This document shows, one piece after another, positions 14,705 through 22,513 of a stretch of 33,921 nucleotides of DNA. Under the pieces are notes generated by a model that was not told the origin of the DNA, searched no databases, and saw only the letters and a program-made list of their open reading frames with translations. The stretch lies in contig JAPSJU010000001.1 of the NCBI GenBank assembly GCA_031178025.1, forward strand, positions 1-33,921, given 5' to 3'. The first letter of the stretch is position 1. Every line of letters starts with the position of its first letter. This DNA comes from Agromyces sp. (GTDB lineage Bacteria > Actinomycetota > Actinomycetes > Actinomycetales > Microbacteriaceae). A program made the translations under genes and the position numbers.

Positions 14705-15082
14705 TCAGCCGCGCGTGAGCTCGTCGAGGAGCCGGCGCAGCGTCGCGGCCTCGCCCGCCGTCGCGGTGCCGACGAAGCGGGCGAGTGCGGCGTCACGATC
14801 GCTGGCTCGATCGAGCACTTCGTGCATGAGCTCAGCGGTGTGCTCCTCGCGGCTGAGGAGGGCGCGGTATCGGTGCGGTCGGACGTCGCGAGAGCGCGCC
14901 ACGAATCCCTTGCGTTCGAGACGCGAGAGCACGGTCAGCACCGTCGTGGTCGCCACGGCGCGTTCGCGATCGGCCGCGTCTCGGAGGCCGAGCGCATCGC
15001 GCAGTTCGTTCGCGGTGAGTGCCGCGTCGGTCGCCCACAGCTGCTCCATCACGGAGCGCTCGAGTTCACCGAGGTTCGCCAT
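14705..15082 (-). CDS. BlaI/MecI/CopY-family transcriptional repressor
   Basis: 125 residues, typical of the family. A winged helix-turn-helix N-terminal domain (residues 4-75) shows LGELERSVMEQLWATDAALT, ATTTVLTVLSRLERKGFVAR and HRYRALLSREEH; the C-terminal helices (80-125) form the dimer part. In staphylococcal BlaI/MecI the partner protease triggers cleavage near residue 101; the corresponding region here is around ALARFVGTATAGE (R102-F103), although the exact Asn-Phe site is not present. The gene is transcribed away from cydA, with two palindromic operator candidates in between, and is followed by the M56 protease. The TACTCT element 6 bases before the ATG implies a leaderless mRNA and lies beside operator 1, so autoregulation is likely. 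Confidence 0.92.
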   Translation of the reverse strand: MANLGELERSVMEQLWATDAALTANELRDALGLRDAADRERAVATTTVLTVLSRLERKGFVARSRDVRPHRYRALLSREEHTAELMHEVLDRASDRDAALARFVGTATAGEAATLRRLLDELTRG

Positions 15083-15088
15083 ACGACC

Positions 15089-15094
15089 AGAGTA
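15089..15094 (-). promoter_or_regulatory. Candidate -10 element for blaI (TACTCT), leaderless start
   Basis: On the minus strand TACTCT is followed by 6 bases and the ATG. The region where a -35 would lie (about 15112-15117) falls within operator 1, so a bound repressor would block this promoter. Confidence 0.4.
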
Positions 15095-15112
15095 CCGCGA
15101 TCGGTGCTGATG

Positions 15113-15129
15113 TTCTACACTGTGTAGAA
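15113..15129. promoter_or_regulatory. BlaI operator candidate 1, perfect palindrome
   Basis: TTCTACACTGTGTAGAA is a perfect inverted repeat of 8-base arms around a central T. Its half-site CTACA/TGTAG is the same as in the staphylococcal mec/bla operators as I remember them (CTACA-N2-TGTAG there, N3 here). It lies between the divergent blaI and cydA genes and contains a TAnnnT hexamer (TACACT, 15116-15121) that could be the cydA -10. Confidence 0.75.
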
Positions 15130-15134
15130 AGACG

Positions 15135-15151
15135 TTCTACGCCGTGTAGAA
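15135..15151. promoter_or_regulatory. BlaI operator candidate 2, imperfect palindrome
   Basis: TTCTACGCCGTGTAGAA keeps 6-base arms (TTCTAC/GTAGAA) and differs from operator 1 only in three central positions. Its centre is 22 bases, about two helical turns, from that of operator 1, so two repressor dimers could bind on the same face of the DNA. It lies 38 bases before the cydA start. Confidence 0.7.
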
Positions 15152-15188
15152 AACGCCGCATCACCGCACCGGCGTGAAAGGGGCATCC

Positions 15189-16601
15189 GTGAACGACCTG
15201 CTCGACCCGCTGCTGCTCGCACGGTGGCAGTTCGGACTCACGACGATCTACCACTTCCTCTTCGTCCCGTTGACGATCGGTCTCGCGACGACGACGGCGG
15301 TCTTCCAGACCGCGTGGCACCGCACGGGGAAGGCCGAGTACCTGCGGATCACGCGGTTCTTCGGGGGCATCTTCCTCATCAACTTCGCAATGGGCGTCGT
15401 CACCGGCATCGTGCAGGAGTTCCAGTTCGGCATGAACTGGTCGGAGTACTCCCGCTTCGTCGGGGACGTGTTCGGCGCACCGCTCGCGATGGAGGGCCTG
15501 CTCGCGTTCTTCTTCGAGGCCACCTTCATCGGCCTGTGGATCTTCGGCTGGGACAAGCTCCCACGCCGGATCCACCTCGCGACGATCTGGGCGACCGCGA
15601 TCGGCTCGATCTGCTCGGCGTACTTCATCATCGCGGCGAACTCGTTCATGCAGAACCCCGTCGGCTACGAGATCGACGCCGAGAAGGGACGTGCGGAGCT
15701 CGTCGACGTGTGGGCGCTGCTCACGAACCCCGTCGCCCTCGCGGCGTTCCCGCATACGATCGCCGCGAGCTTCATGGTCACCGCCGGGCTCGTCATCAGC
15801 GCCGCGGCGTGGCATCTCTCCCGTCGTCAGCACGTCGAGACGATGCGCCCGGCACTCACGTTCGGTCTCTGGGTCATGGTCGTCGCCGGCGCGCTGACGA
15901 CGGTGTTCGGCGATCAGCTGAGCCTTGCCATGGTCGCGACGCAACCGATGAAGATGGCCGCCGCCGAGGCCACCTACGAGACGGTCTGCGGTGCGGATGC
16001 CTCGTTCTCGCTCTTCACCCTCGGCACGCCGGACGGATCGGCGGAGCTGTTCTCGATCCGCGTGCCCTATCTGCTCTCGTTCCTCTCGACGCACACCTTC
16101 GACGGGTGCGTGGAGGGGATCAACGACCTCCAGGCCGAGTACCAGGACGTGTTCGGGCCCGGCGACTACACGCCGATCATCTGGATCACGTACTGGGCGT
16201 TCCGCTGGATGATCGGGCTGGGCCTCGCCCATGTCGCGGTCGCCGCGATCGGACTCTGGCTCACGCGAAAGGGCCGGATGCCCGAGAAGGCCTGGATGTG
16301 GCGCATCGCGGTGTGCAGCTTCCCGCTCTCGCTGGCAGCCATGATCGTCGGCTGGATCTTCACCGAGATGGGCAGGCAGCCGTGGATCGTGTTCAGCCTG
16401 CTGCCGACCGAGTCGGCGGTGTCGCCCAACGTCACCGGCCTCGATGTGCTCATCTCGCTCGTCGCCTTCACGCTCGTCTACGGCACGCTCGCCGTCGTCG
16501 AGGTCAGGCTCGTGCTCCGGGCGATCCGGAACGGCCCACCCGAGGTGGGGGAGCCGGATCCCGAGAGCGGCCGGGTGGAACCGGCCACGACGGTGTACTA
16601 G
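15189..16601 (+). CDS. cydA: Cytochrome bd ubiquinol/menaquinol oxidase subunit I
   Basis: 470 residues. CydA holds the haems and the quinol site of the high-affinity terminal oxidase, which reduces oxygen to water in the membrane. The start is the GTG at 15189, preceded by AAAGGGG; an in-frame GTG at 15174 is less likely. Haem ligands are conserved: H22 (TTIYHFLFVPLTIG), H189 (FPHTIAASF) and M341 (FRWMIGLG). QEFQFGMNWSEYSRFVGDVFGAPLAMEGL and GRQPW are also typical. It is shorter than the 522-residue E. coli protein because the C-terminal Q-loop insertion is missing (short-Q-loop form). Cys267 and Cys307 flank the quinol loop and may form a disulfide as reported for mycobacterial cytochrome bd. 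It opens the cydABDC operon, and the BlaI-type palindromes lie just upstream. Confidence 0.97.
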   Translation: MNDLLDPLLLARWQFGLTTIYHFLFVPLTIGLATTTAVFQTAWHRTGKAEYLRITRFFGGIFLINFAMGVVTGIVQEFQFGMNWSEYSRFVGDVFGAPLAMEGLLAFFFEATFIGLWIFGWDKLPRRIHLATIWATAIGSICSAYFIIAANSFMQNPVGYEIDAEKGRAELVDVWALLTNPVALAAFPHTIAASFMVTAGLVISAAAWHLSRRQHVETMRPALTFGLWVMVVAGALTTVFGDQLSLAMVATQPMKMAAAEATYETVCGADASFSLFTLGTPDGSAELFSIRVPYLLSFLSTHTFDGCVEGINDLQAEYQDVFGPGDYTPIIWITYWAFRWMIGLGLAHVAVAAIGLWLTRKGRMPEKAWMWRIAVCSFPLSLAAMIVGWIFTEMGRQPWIVFSLLPTESAVSPNVTGLDVLISLVAFTLVYGTLAVVEVRLVLRAIRNGPPEVGEPDPESGRVEPATTVY

Positions 16602-16614
16602 GAGGAACGGAATC

Positions 16615-17619
16615 ATGGAACTCCCGACGCTCTGGTTCGGCATCGTCGCGTTGCTCTTCGTCGGCTACTTCGTGCTCGACGGCTTCGACTTCGGAGTGGG
16701 GATGTCGTTGCCGTTCCTCGGTCGCGACGACACCGACCGACGCGTGCTCATCAACACCATCGGGCCGGTCTGGGACCTCAACGAGACCTGGGTCATCGTG
16801 GCCGCCGCATCCCTGTTCGCCGCGTTCCCCGAGTGGTATGCCACCCTCTTCTCCGGGTTCTATCTCCTGCTGCTTCTCATCCTCCTGGCGCTCATCGGCC
16901 GCGGCGTGTCGTTCGAGTACCGTCACCAGCGACCCCAGTCGCAGTGGAAGCGGTGGTTCGACGGCATGATCGTCGTCGGTTCGGCGGTGCCCGCGCTGCT
17001 CTGGGGTGTCGTGTTCGCCAACATCGTGCAGGGCGTGTCCCTCGATTCGGGGCACAACTACACCGGCACGTTGGCGGACCTGCTGAATCCGTATGCGCTC
17101 GTCGGCGGCCTCACCACGCTGCTCCTGTTCTTCACCCACGGAGTGGTCTTCGTCTCGCTGAAGACCGAGGGTGCGCTCCGGCACCGCGCGCGGCGGCTCG
17201 CCGCCCGCTCGGGCACGATCACGATCGCCGTCGCGGCCGTCTTCCTGCTCTGGACGGGACTCGCCTTCGGCACGCTCCCGTTCTGGATCCTCGCGGCGGT
17301 CGCCGCGCTCGCGCTCGGCGCAGGCTGGCTCGCCAATGCACGAGGCGCCGAGGGCATCGCCTTCACGATGCTCGCCGTGGCGGTCGCCGCGGCGGTGCTG
17401 GCGCTCTTCGCGTCGCTGTTCCCCGAGGTGATGCCGGCGTCGAACGACCCGGCGAACGGTCTCACGATCGAGAACGCCTCGAGCTCCGACTACACGCTGA
17501 CCGTGATGACCTGGCTCGCCGTGTTCGCGTTGCCCCTCGTGCTCGCCTCTCAGGGCTGGACCTACTGGGTCTTCCGCAGACGCGTCACTCGCGCCTCGGT
17601 CGAGTCGGCCGCGCACTGA
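16615..17619 (+). CDS. cydB: Cytochrome bd oxidase subunit II
   Basis: 334 residues, about the usual length. CydB is the second, haem-free membrane subunit that pairs with CydA and stabilises the di-haem site. The N-terminus is characteristic: ELPTLWFGIVALLFVGYFVLDGFDFGVGM, then FLGRDDTDRRVLINTIGPVWDLNETWVI and GRGVSFEYRHQ. About eight to nine hydrophobic helices follow. A strong ribosome-binding site (AGGAGG-type, GGAGG at 16601-16605) precedes the ATG, which is 13 bases after the cydA stop, so the two are co-expressed. The next gene, cydD, starts 2 bases after its stop. Confidence 0.97.
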   Translation: MELPTLWFGIVALLFVGYFVLDGFDFGVGMSLPFLGRDDTDRRVLINTIGPVWDLNETWVIVAAASLFAAFPEWYATLFSGFYLLLLLILLALIGRGVSFEYRHQRPQSQWKRWFDGMIVVGSAVPALLWGVVFANIVQGVSLDSGHNYTGTLADLLNPYALVGGLTTLLLFFTHGVVFVSLKTEGALRHRARRLAARSGTITIAVAAVFLLWTGLAFGTLPFWILAAVAALALGAGWLANARGAEGIAFTMLAVAVAAAVLALFASLFPEVMPASNDPANGLTIENASSSDYTLTVMTWLAVFALPLVLASQGWTYWVFRRRVTRASVESAAH

Positions 17620-17621
17620 GC

Positions 17622-19259
17622 ATGAAGCCCCTCGACCCGCGCCTCGTCGGGCGTTCCCGCGCCGCCCGGTGGTTCCTCCTCGCCGGCGGTGTGCTCGCCG
17701 TCGCGCAGGCCGCCTCGGCGGTCGCGTTCGCCTGGGCGCTCGCCGCGCTCGTATCCGGGTTCATCGGCGGCATGGCGATGCCAGAGGCGACCCCACTGCT
17801 TGCAGTGCTCCTGTCGGCGGCGTCCATGCGGGCCCTCGCCGCGTGGTGCTGGGATGTCGTCGGATCGGCCGGCGCGATGCGCGTGAAGGCGGAACTCCGC
17901 GACGAACTGCTTCGCGCCCTCGCCACGCGTCCGAGCGGCGTGCCGGGCTTCCCGACCGCGCGGATCGCCACGCTGCTCGGTCCGGGGCTCGACGCCCTCG
18001 ACGAGTACTTCGGCCGTTATCTGCCCCAGCTCGTGCTCACCGTCGTGGCGACACCCATCTGCATCGTCGCCGCGTGGGTCGCCGATCCGCTCTCGGGCGT
18101 GGTGCTCGTCGTGGTGCTGCCGCTGATCCCCGTGTTCATGGCGCTCATCGGGATGGCGACGGCGGCGGTCCAGCGACGCCAGTGGGAGAGCCTCGCGTCG
18201 CTCTCCCGCGGGTTCCTCGAAGTGGTCGGCGGACTCTCGACGCTGCTCCTCTTCGGTCGGGCGGAGCGGCAGGTGGCCCGCATCCGCGAGGTCACCGACG
18301 AGTACCGCGCACGCACCATGCGCGTGCTGCGCATCACGTTCCTCTCCGGCTTCACCCTCGAGTTCGCGGCGAGCCTGTCGGTGGCGCTCGTGGCGGTCTC
18401 CATCGGCCTCCGACTCGTCGCCGGCGACCTGGCCCTCATGACGGGCCTGTTCGTCCTGGTGCTCGCGCCCGACGTGTTCCTGCCGATCCGCAACGTCGGC
18501 GCGGCGTTCCACGCTTCGGCTGCGGGCGTCACGGCCTCAGGCGACGCGCTCGACCTCCTGGCGATCGCCGAGGGGGGCACCCCCCACGCCCCGGCGGCCG
18601 GACGCGGTGACGCACGCGCTGCGCATGGAACGGACGAAGGGCTGCGCGTGCGTGGGATGCGGGTCCGACGCGGCGAACGGGTCGTGCTCGACGGCCTCGG
18701 GCTGGAGGCCGAGCCTGGCGAGATCATCGCCATCACGGGGGAGAGCGGCTCTGGCAAGTCGACGCTCCTCGCCGCGCTGCTCGGGTTCGCGGAGTTCGAC
18801 GGGAGTGTCAGCATCGGGGGCAGGGTGCTGACGCGGGGCGACCGAGGCTCGTTCGCCTGGGCCGGACAGGCGCCCGTGCTCCTCGCCGGGACGGTGGCCG
18901 GGAACGTCCGTCTCGGCGACGAGGGCGCCGCGCCCGCCGTGCTCGAGGAGGCGCTCCGTGTGGCGGGGGTCGAGCTGGATCCCGCGCATCCCGTCGGTTC
19001 GGACGGGAGCGGGTTGTCGGGCGGCCAGGCGCAGCGGGTGGCCACGGCGCGGGCCGTCCACCGGCTGCTGGCCCGGGACAGCCGGGTCCTCCTCCTCGAC
19101 GAGCCGACGTCGGCCCAGGACCCGCAGCGCGAGGAGGAGTTCGCAGTCCGCCTGCGCGAGCTGGCCGCCGAGGGCCGGATCGTGCTCGTGACGACGCATC
19201 GGCGGACGCTCGCGGCCATCGCCGACCGCGTCCTCGAGCTGACGGGTAGCCATGCCTGA
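17622..19259 (+). CDS. cydD: Cysteine/glutathione exporter-type ABC protein CydD (cytochrome bd assembly)
   Basis: 545 residues, counted from the ATG 2 bases after the cydB stop. CydDC is a heterodimeric ABC transporter required for assembly of cytochrome bd; E. coli CydDC was described as a thiol exporter and more recently as a haem transporter. The N-terminal ABC transmembrane domain (about 1-310) has six helices and includes LRDELLRALATRPSG and PLIPVFMALIG. The C-terminal ATPase carries Walker A GESGSGKST, signature LSGGQAQRVATARAV and Walker B VLLLDEPTSAQDP, with H-loop VTTHRRTL. The stop overlaps the cydC start by 8 bases. Order within the operon and similarity decide CydD rather than CydC; some actinobacteria fuse the two, but here they are separate. 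Confidence 0.93.
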   Translation: MKPLDPRLVGRSRAARWFLLAGGVLAVAQAASAVAFAWALAALVSGFIGGMAMPEATPLLAVLLSAASMRALAAWCWDVVGSAGAMRVKAELRDELLRALATRPSGVPGFPTARIATLLGPGLDALDEYFGRYLPQLVLTVVATPICIVAAWVADPLSGVVLVVVLPLIPVFMALIGMATAAVQRRQWESLASLSRGFLEVVGGLSTLLLFGRAERQVARIREVTDEYRARTMRVLRITFLSGFTLEFAASLSVALVAVSIGLRLVAGDLALMTGLFVLVLAPDVFLPIRNVGAAFHASAAGVTASGDALDLLAIAEGGTPHAPAAGRGDARAAHGTDEGLRVRGMRVRRGERVVLDGLGLEAEPGEIIAITGESGSGKSTLLAALLGFAEFDGSVSIGGRVLTRGDRGSFAWAGQAPVLLAGTVAGNVRLGDEGAAPAVLEEALRVAGVELDPAHPVGSDGSGLSGGQAQRVATARAVHRLLARDSRVLLLDEPTSAQDPQREEEFAVRLRELAAEGRIVLVTTHRRTLAAIADRVLELTGSHA

Positions 19260-20988
19260 ATCGTTCCGCTCGGTACTGGTCGGTGCCATCCCGCCCCTTC
19301 GCCGACTCGCCGTTCCCCTGCTGCTCGGCATCGCCTCCGCGGGGTCGAGCGTCGCGCTGCTCGCGTGTTCGGCCTGGCTCATCGCCCGCGCCGCCGAGCA
19401 GCCGCCCGTGCTCTACCTCTCGCTCGGCATCGTCGGAGTGCGCGCCTTCGCCCTCGGACGTGCGGTGTTCCGCTACCTCGAACGGCTGACCGGGCACGAC
19501 GTCTCCTTCCGGCAACTGGCGGAGGTGCGCGCCGGCATCTTCGAGCGGATGCTGCCCGTCGCCCCCGACGCGCTGGCCACGAGCCGGCGCGGCGAACTGC
19601 TGGCGCGATTCGTGGGCGACGTCGACGAACTGCAGAACGTCGTGCTCCGTGTCGTGCAGCCCCTCGTGAGTGCACTCGTCGTGCTCGTCGCCGCAGTCGC
19701 GGGCATCGCGCTGCTCGCCCCGGGCTCCGCGGTCGCGGTGCTCGCCTGCCTCATCGCCGGCGTCGGCCTCACTCTCATCGTGCAGCGGGCCGCCGCCATG
19801 CGGGCCGAGCGCACCCTCGCCCCCCTGCGTGGGGAGTTGCAGGCCGCGGTCCTCGAACACGCGCGTGCGCTCGAGGTGCTCGTCGCGTTCGATGCGGCGG
19901 GCGCGGGGCGTGCGCACATCGACCGGCTCGGCGCGCGACTGGCGCGCGCGACGCGCGCCCGAGCCGCTGCGAGTGGTGCGGCGTCGGCCGTGATGAGCGC
20001 GGTGGGTGGCGGCACGGTCGCCGCGAGCCTCCTCGCCGCCGCGCCGCTGCTCGAGTCCGGCCGCATCGATGGGCCCGCGTTCGCGGTGCTCTGCCTCGTG
20101 CCCCTTGCCATCGCCGAGGTGGCCGCCGCGGTGCCGCTCGCCGCGAGCTCGTTCGGTCTCGTCCGATCGAGTGCCGACCGCGTGGCGAATGCGGTGCCGG
20201 GCCACGTGCCCGAGGTGCCGGCGCGCCCGGCGCATCCGGCCGCTCCTCCGGCGGGTGACGCCCCGCCCGCCCTGGCACTCCGGGGAATCCGAGCACACTG
20301 GCCGGCCGGCCCCGCCGAGACCGGTGCACGCCCCGCGGCGCTCGTCGACGTCGACCTCGACGTCGCGCCGGGCGAACGGGTGCTGGTGCGCGGGCCATCG
20401 GGGGCGGGCAAGACGACGCTCGCGCATGTCCTCGTGGCGTTCCTGGCCTACGAGGGCTCGTACCGGCTCGACGGTGTCGAGGCATCGAGCCTCGTCCCGG
20501 AGGCGGTCAGGCGCATCGTCGGGCTCGTCGAGCAGCGTCCGTGGCTCTTCGACGAGGACGTCAGGCAGAACCTGCTGTTCGCTCGCGACACCGCGAGCGA
20601 CGGGGAGCTGCTCGAGGTGCTCGAGCGCGTGGGCCTGCGGCGCTGGGTCGAGGAGCGAGGGGGGCTCGGCGCGAAGGTGGGCGAGCAGGGCGCGCTCGTC
20701 TCGGGCGGCCAGGCGCAGCGGATCGCCCTCGCCCGGGCGCTGCTCGCCGATTTCCCCGTGCTCGTGCTGGACGAGCCGACCGCGAGCGTCGACCCCGAAC
20801 GCGCCGACTCGCTGCTGCGCGACCTCCTCGATGCCGCCGGAGCGCAGCGTTCCGTCATCATCGTCTCCCACGGCGAGGTGCCGTTCGATTCGATCGATCG
20901 CGTGCTCGAGGTCCGGGCGGGCGTCGGGGTCGCGGGGGCGGTGGCCTCGCAGGCGATCCCCGGACGGCCCCTGCGCCCCGCGTCCTAG
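19252..20988 (+). CDS. cydC: ABC protein CydC (cytochrome bd assembly)
   Basis: 578 residues, the second half of the CydDC exporter. The transmembrane domain (about 1-320) includes SVALLACSAWLIARAAEQPP, LSLGIVGVRAFALGRAVFRY and LERLTGHDVSFRQLAEVRAG, all typical for CydC. The ATPase has Walker A GPSGAGKTT, Q-loop VEQRPWLFDEDVRQN, signature VSGGQAQRIALARALL, Walker B VLVLDEPTASVDP and H-loop VSHGEV. The ATG lies inside the end of cydD (8-base overlap), so the partners are probably made in equal amounts. A Pro/Ala-rich linker (about 322-345) joins the two domains. The TAG stop also forms the start of a TAGGCT -10 element for pabB. Confidence 0.93.
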   Translation: MPESFRSVLVGAIPPLRRLAVPLLLGIASAGSSVALLACSAWLIARAAEQPPVLYLSLGIVGVRAFALGRAVFRYLERLTGHDVSFRQLAEVRAGIFERMLPVAPDALATSRRGELLARFVGDVDELQNVVLRVVQPLVSALVVLVAAVAGIALLAPGSAVAVLACLIAGVGLTLIVQRAAAMRAERTLAPLRGELQAAVLEHARALEVLVAFDAAGAGRAHIDRLGARLARATRARAAASGAASAVMSAVGGGTVAASLLAAAPLLESGRIDGPAFAVLCLVPLAIAEVAAAVPLAASSFGLVRSSADRVANAVPGHVPEVPARPAHPAAPPAGDAPPALALRGIRAHWPAGPAETGARPAALVDVDLDVAPGERVLVRGPSGAGKTTLAHVLVAFLAYEGSYRLDGVEASSLVPEAVRRIVGLVEQRPWLFDEDVRQNLLFARDTASDGELLEVLERVGLRRWVEERGGLGAKVGEQGALVSGGQAQRIALARALLADFPVLVLDEPTASVDPERADSLLRDLLDAAGAQRSVIIVSHGEVPFDSIDRVLEVRAGVGVAGAVASQAIPGRPLRPAS

Positions 20989-20991
20989 GCT
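20986..20991 (+). promoter_or_regulatory. Candidate -10 element for pabB (TAGGCT), leaderless start
   Basis: TAGGCT begins with the cydC stop codon and lies exactly 6 bases before the pabB ATG, so transcription would start on the A of the ATG. It would uncouple pabB from the respiratory operon. Confidence 0.5.
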
Positions 20992-20997
20992 GAGAGG

Positions 20998-22425
20998 ATG
21001 CCCCGCCGCATCCGCTCTCGTCAGCTCGCTGCGTGGCGCGACCCGGCGCTCGTGTTCCGCGAGTGCTTCGCGGCGGCGTCGCACGTGGTCTGGCTCGACG
21101 GCGGAGCGGACGCGACGAGCGGGACGAGCGTCATGGCCGCCGCGCATGCCGGAAGCGAGTTCGTGACCGCCGACGTGGTGCGGGGCACGGTCGCCCGATC
21201 CACTCCGTCCGGCCCCGACACCGGCGAGCGCTCCGTCGCGGCATCCGTCTTCGAGGTGCTCGCCGAGCGACTGGGGGAGCGAGTCGTCGACGCATCCCGT
21301 CAGGGGAGCGGCACGCCGCTCGGCTGGGTCGGCTGGTTCGGCTACGAGCTCGGCGCCGCCCTCAACGACGTACCGGCCGCCGTCACCGAAACCCCGGATG
21401 CGGCGTTCCTCTTCGTCGACCGGGCGATCGTGTTCGACCACGGCGCGCGAGCAATGCGCCTCGTCTGGCTCGAGGAGGACACCGCGACGGGGTCCGGCGA
21501 GACCTGGGCCGATGAACTGGAGTCGCGCCTCGCCGGGATCGCGGAGCACGTCGTCGCCGCTCCCGTCCCTGCACCGCGATCCGCTCCGGTGGTGCGCTGG
21601 CGCCACGGTGCGGAGCGCTACGCCGAGCTCATCGGGCAGTGCCAGGCGGCGATCGTGCGCGGGGACGCGTACCAGCTCTGCCTCACGAATCGCGCCGACG
21701 TCGAGGTTCGGCCGGATCCGGCCGACACGTACCTGAGCCTCCGCGCCACCAGCCCGAGCCACCACGGAGGATACCTCCGCTTCGGCGACACGGCACTGCT
21801 CAGCGCCTCACCGGAGCAGTTCCTCCACGTGGACTCCGACGGCATCGTGTCGACGAAGCCGATGAAGGGCACGCGCCCACGCGGTGCCGACCCCGTGGCG
21901 GACGCCGCACTGCGCCGTGAGCTGGTCGAGAGCGAGAAGGAGCGGGCCGAGAACCTCATGATCGTCGACCTGATGCGCAACGATCTCGGACGGGTCGCCG
22001 AGCTCGGGAGCGTCACCGTGCCCAGCCTCCTCGACGTCGAGGAGTACGCGCACGTGCACCAGCTCGTGTCGACGGTGCGCGCCCGACTGCGGCATCCGCT
22101 GACGGCGCTCGATGCCGTTCGGGCCGCGTTCCCTGCCGGCTCCATGACGGGTGCTCCGAAGCGCAGCGCGATGCGCATCCTGCACGAACTCGAGGACGGA
22201 CCCCGTGGGGTCTACTCCGGCGCGTTCGGCTACCTGGCAGTCGACGGCAGCGCCGATCTCGCGATGGTCATCAGGTCGATCGTGCTCACGGGCTCCGGCG
22301 CGAGCATCGGCACCGGCGGCGGCATCACGGCCCTGTCCGACGCGGTCGAGGAGATCGAGGAGACGCGCGTCAAGGCGCGGGCCCTGCTGGCGGTGCTCGG
22401 CGCGGCATCCGACCCGTCGGAGTGA
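20998..22425 (+). CDS. pabB: Aminodeoxychorismate synthase component I
   Basis: 475 residues, chorismate-binding family. PabB converts chorismate and ammonia to 4-amino-4-deoxychorismate for folate synthesis, with ammonia supplied by a PabA glutaminase not present in this window. The distinguishing residue between PabB and TrpE is in the segment KPMKGTRPRG: Lys290 replaces the Ala of anthranilate synthase (PIAGT), and forms a covalent intermediate in PabB. Other family motifs are LCLTNRADVEV, YLRFGDTALLSASPEQFLHV, NLMIVDLMRNDLGRVAELGSV, VHQLVSTV, FPAGSMTGAPKRSAM, YSGAFGYLAVDG and TGGGITALSDA. The divergent first 120 residues correspond to the N-terminal domain. Isochorismate synthases are less likely on the basis of these motifs. 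Confidence 0.88.
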   Translation: MPRRIRSRQLAAWRDPALVFRECFAAASHVVWLDGGADATSGTSVMAAAHAGSEFVTADVVRGTVARSTPSGPDTGERSVAASVFEVLAERLGERVVDASRQGSGTPLGWVGWFGYELGAALNDVPAAVTETPDAAFLFVDRAIVFDHGARAMRLVWLEEDTATGSGETWADELESRLAGIAEHVVAAPVPAPRSAPVVRWRHGAERYAELIGQCQAAIVRGDAYQLCLTNRADVEVRPDPADTYLSLRATSPSHHGGYLRFGDTALLSASPEQFLHVDSDGIVSTKPMKGTRPRGADPVADAALRRELVESEKERAENLMIVDLMRNDLGRVAELGSVTVPSLLDVEEYAHVHQLVSTVRARLRHPLTALDAVRAAFPAGSMTGAPKRSAMRILHELEDGPRGVYSGAFGYLAVDGSADLAMVIRSIVLTGSGASIGTGGGITALSDAVEEIEETRVKARALLAVLGAASDPSE

Positions 22426-22426
22426 G

Positions 22427-22432
22427 TAGGCT
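22427..22432 (+). promoter_or_regulatory. Candidate -10 element for leuS (TAGGCT)
   Basis: TAGGCT just after the pabB stop would start transcription near 22439 and give leuS a leader of about 75 bases, much longer than most others in this window. I found no T-box features in it; it is too short for one. Confidence 0.4.
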
Positions 22433-22513
22433 GGTTCTCCGAGCGCGCCGCGGTTCGGCGTGCCCGGAAACCCCTGCGGCCCCCGCCTGCAGCGAACCCC
22501 GATTGAGAGTCAC

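Noticed and set aside
15083..15188. Rex (NADH-responsive) site upstream of cydA
   Set aside because: Rex controls cyd in streptomycetes, so I looked for TTGTGAA-type palindromes; none is present, only the BlaI-type repeats.
16833..17621. Upstream extension of the CydD open frame through cydB
   Set aside because: Runs out of frame through cydB; the ATG at 17622 begins the recognisable protein.
18808..21765. 985-codon minus-strand frame opposite cydD, cydC and pabB
   Set aside because: Same compositional shadow; the plus-strand genes have all family motifs.
22427..22513. T-box or leucine attenuator before leuS
   Set aside because: The leader is too short for a T-box, and it shows no leucine-rich peptide or paired terminator-antiterminator.
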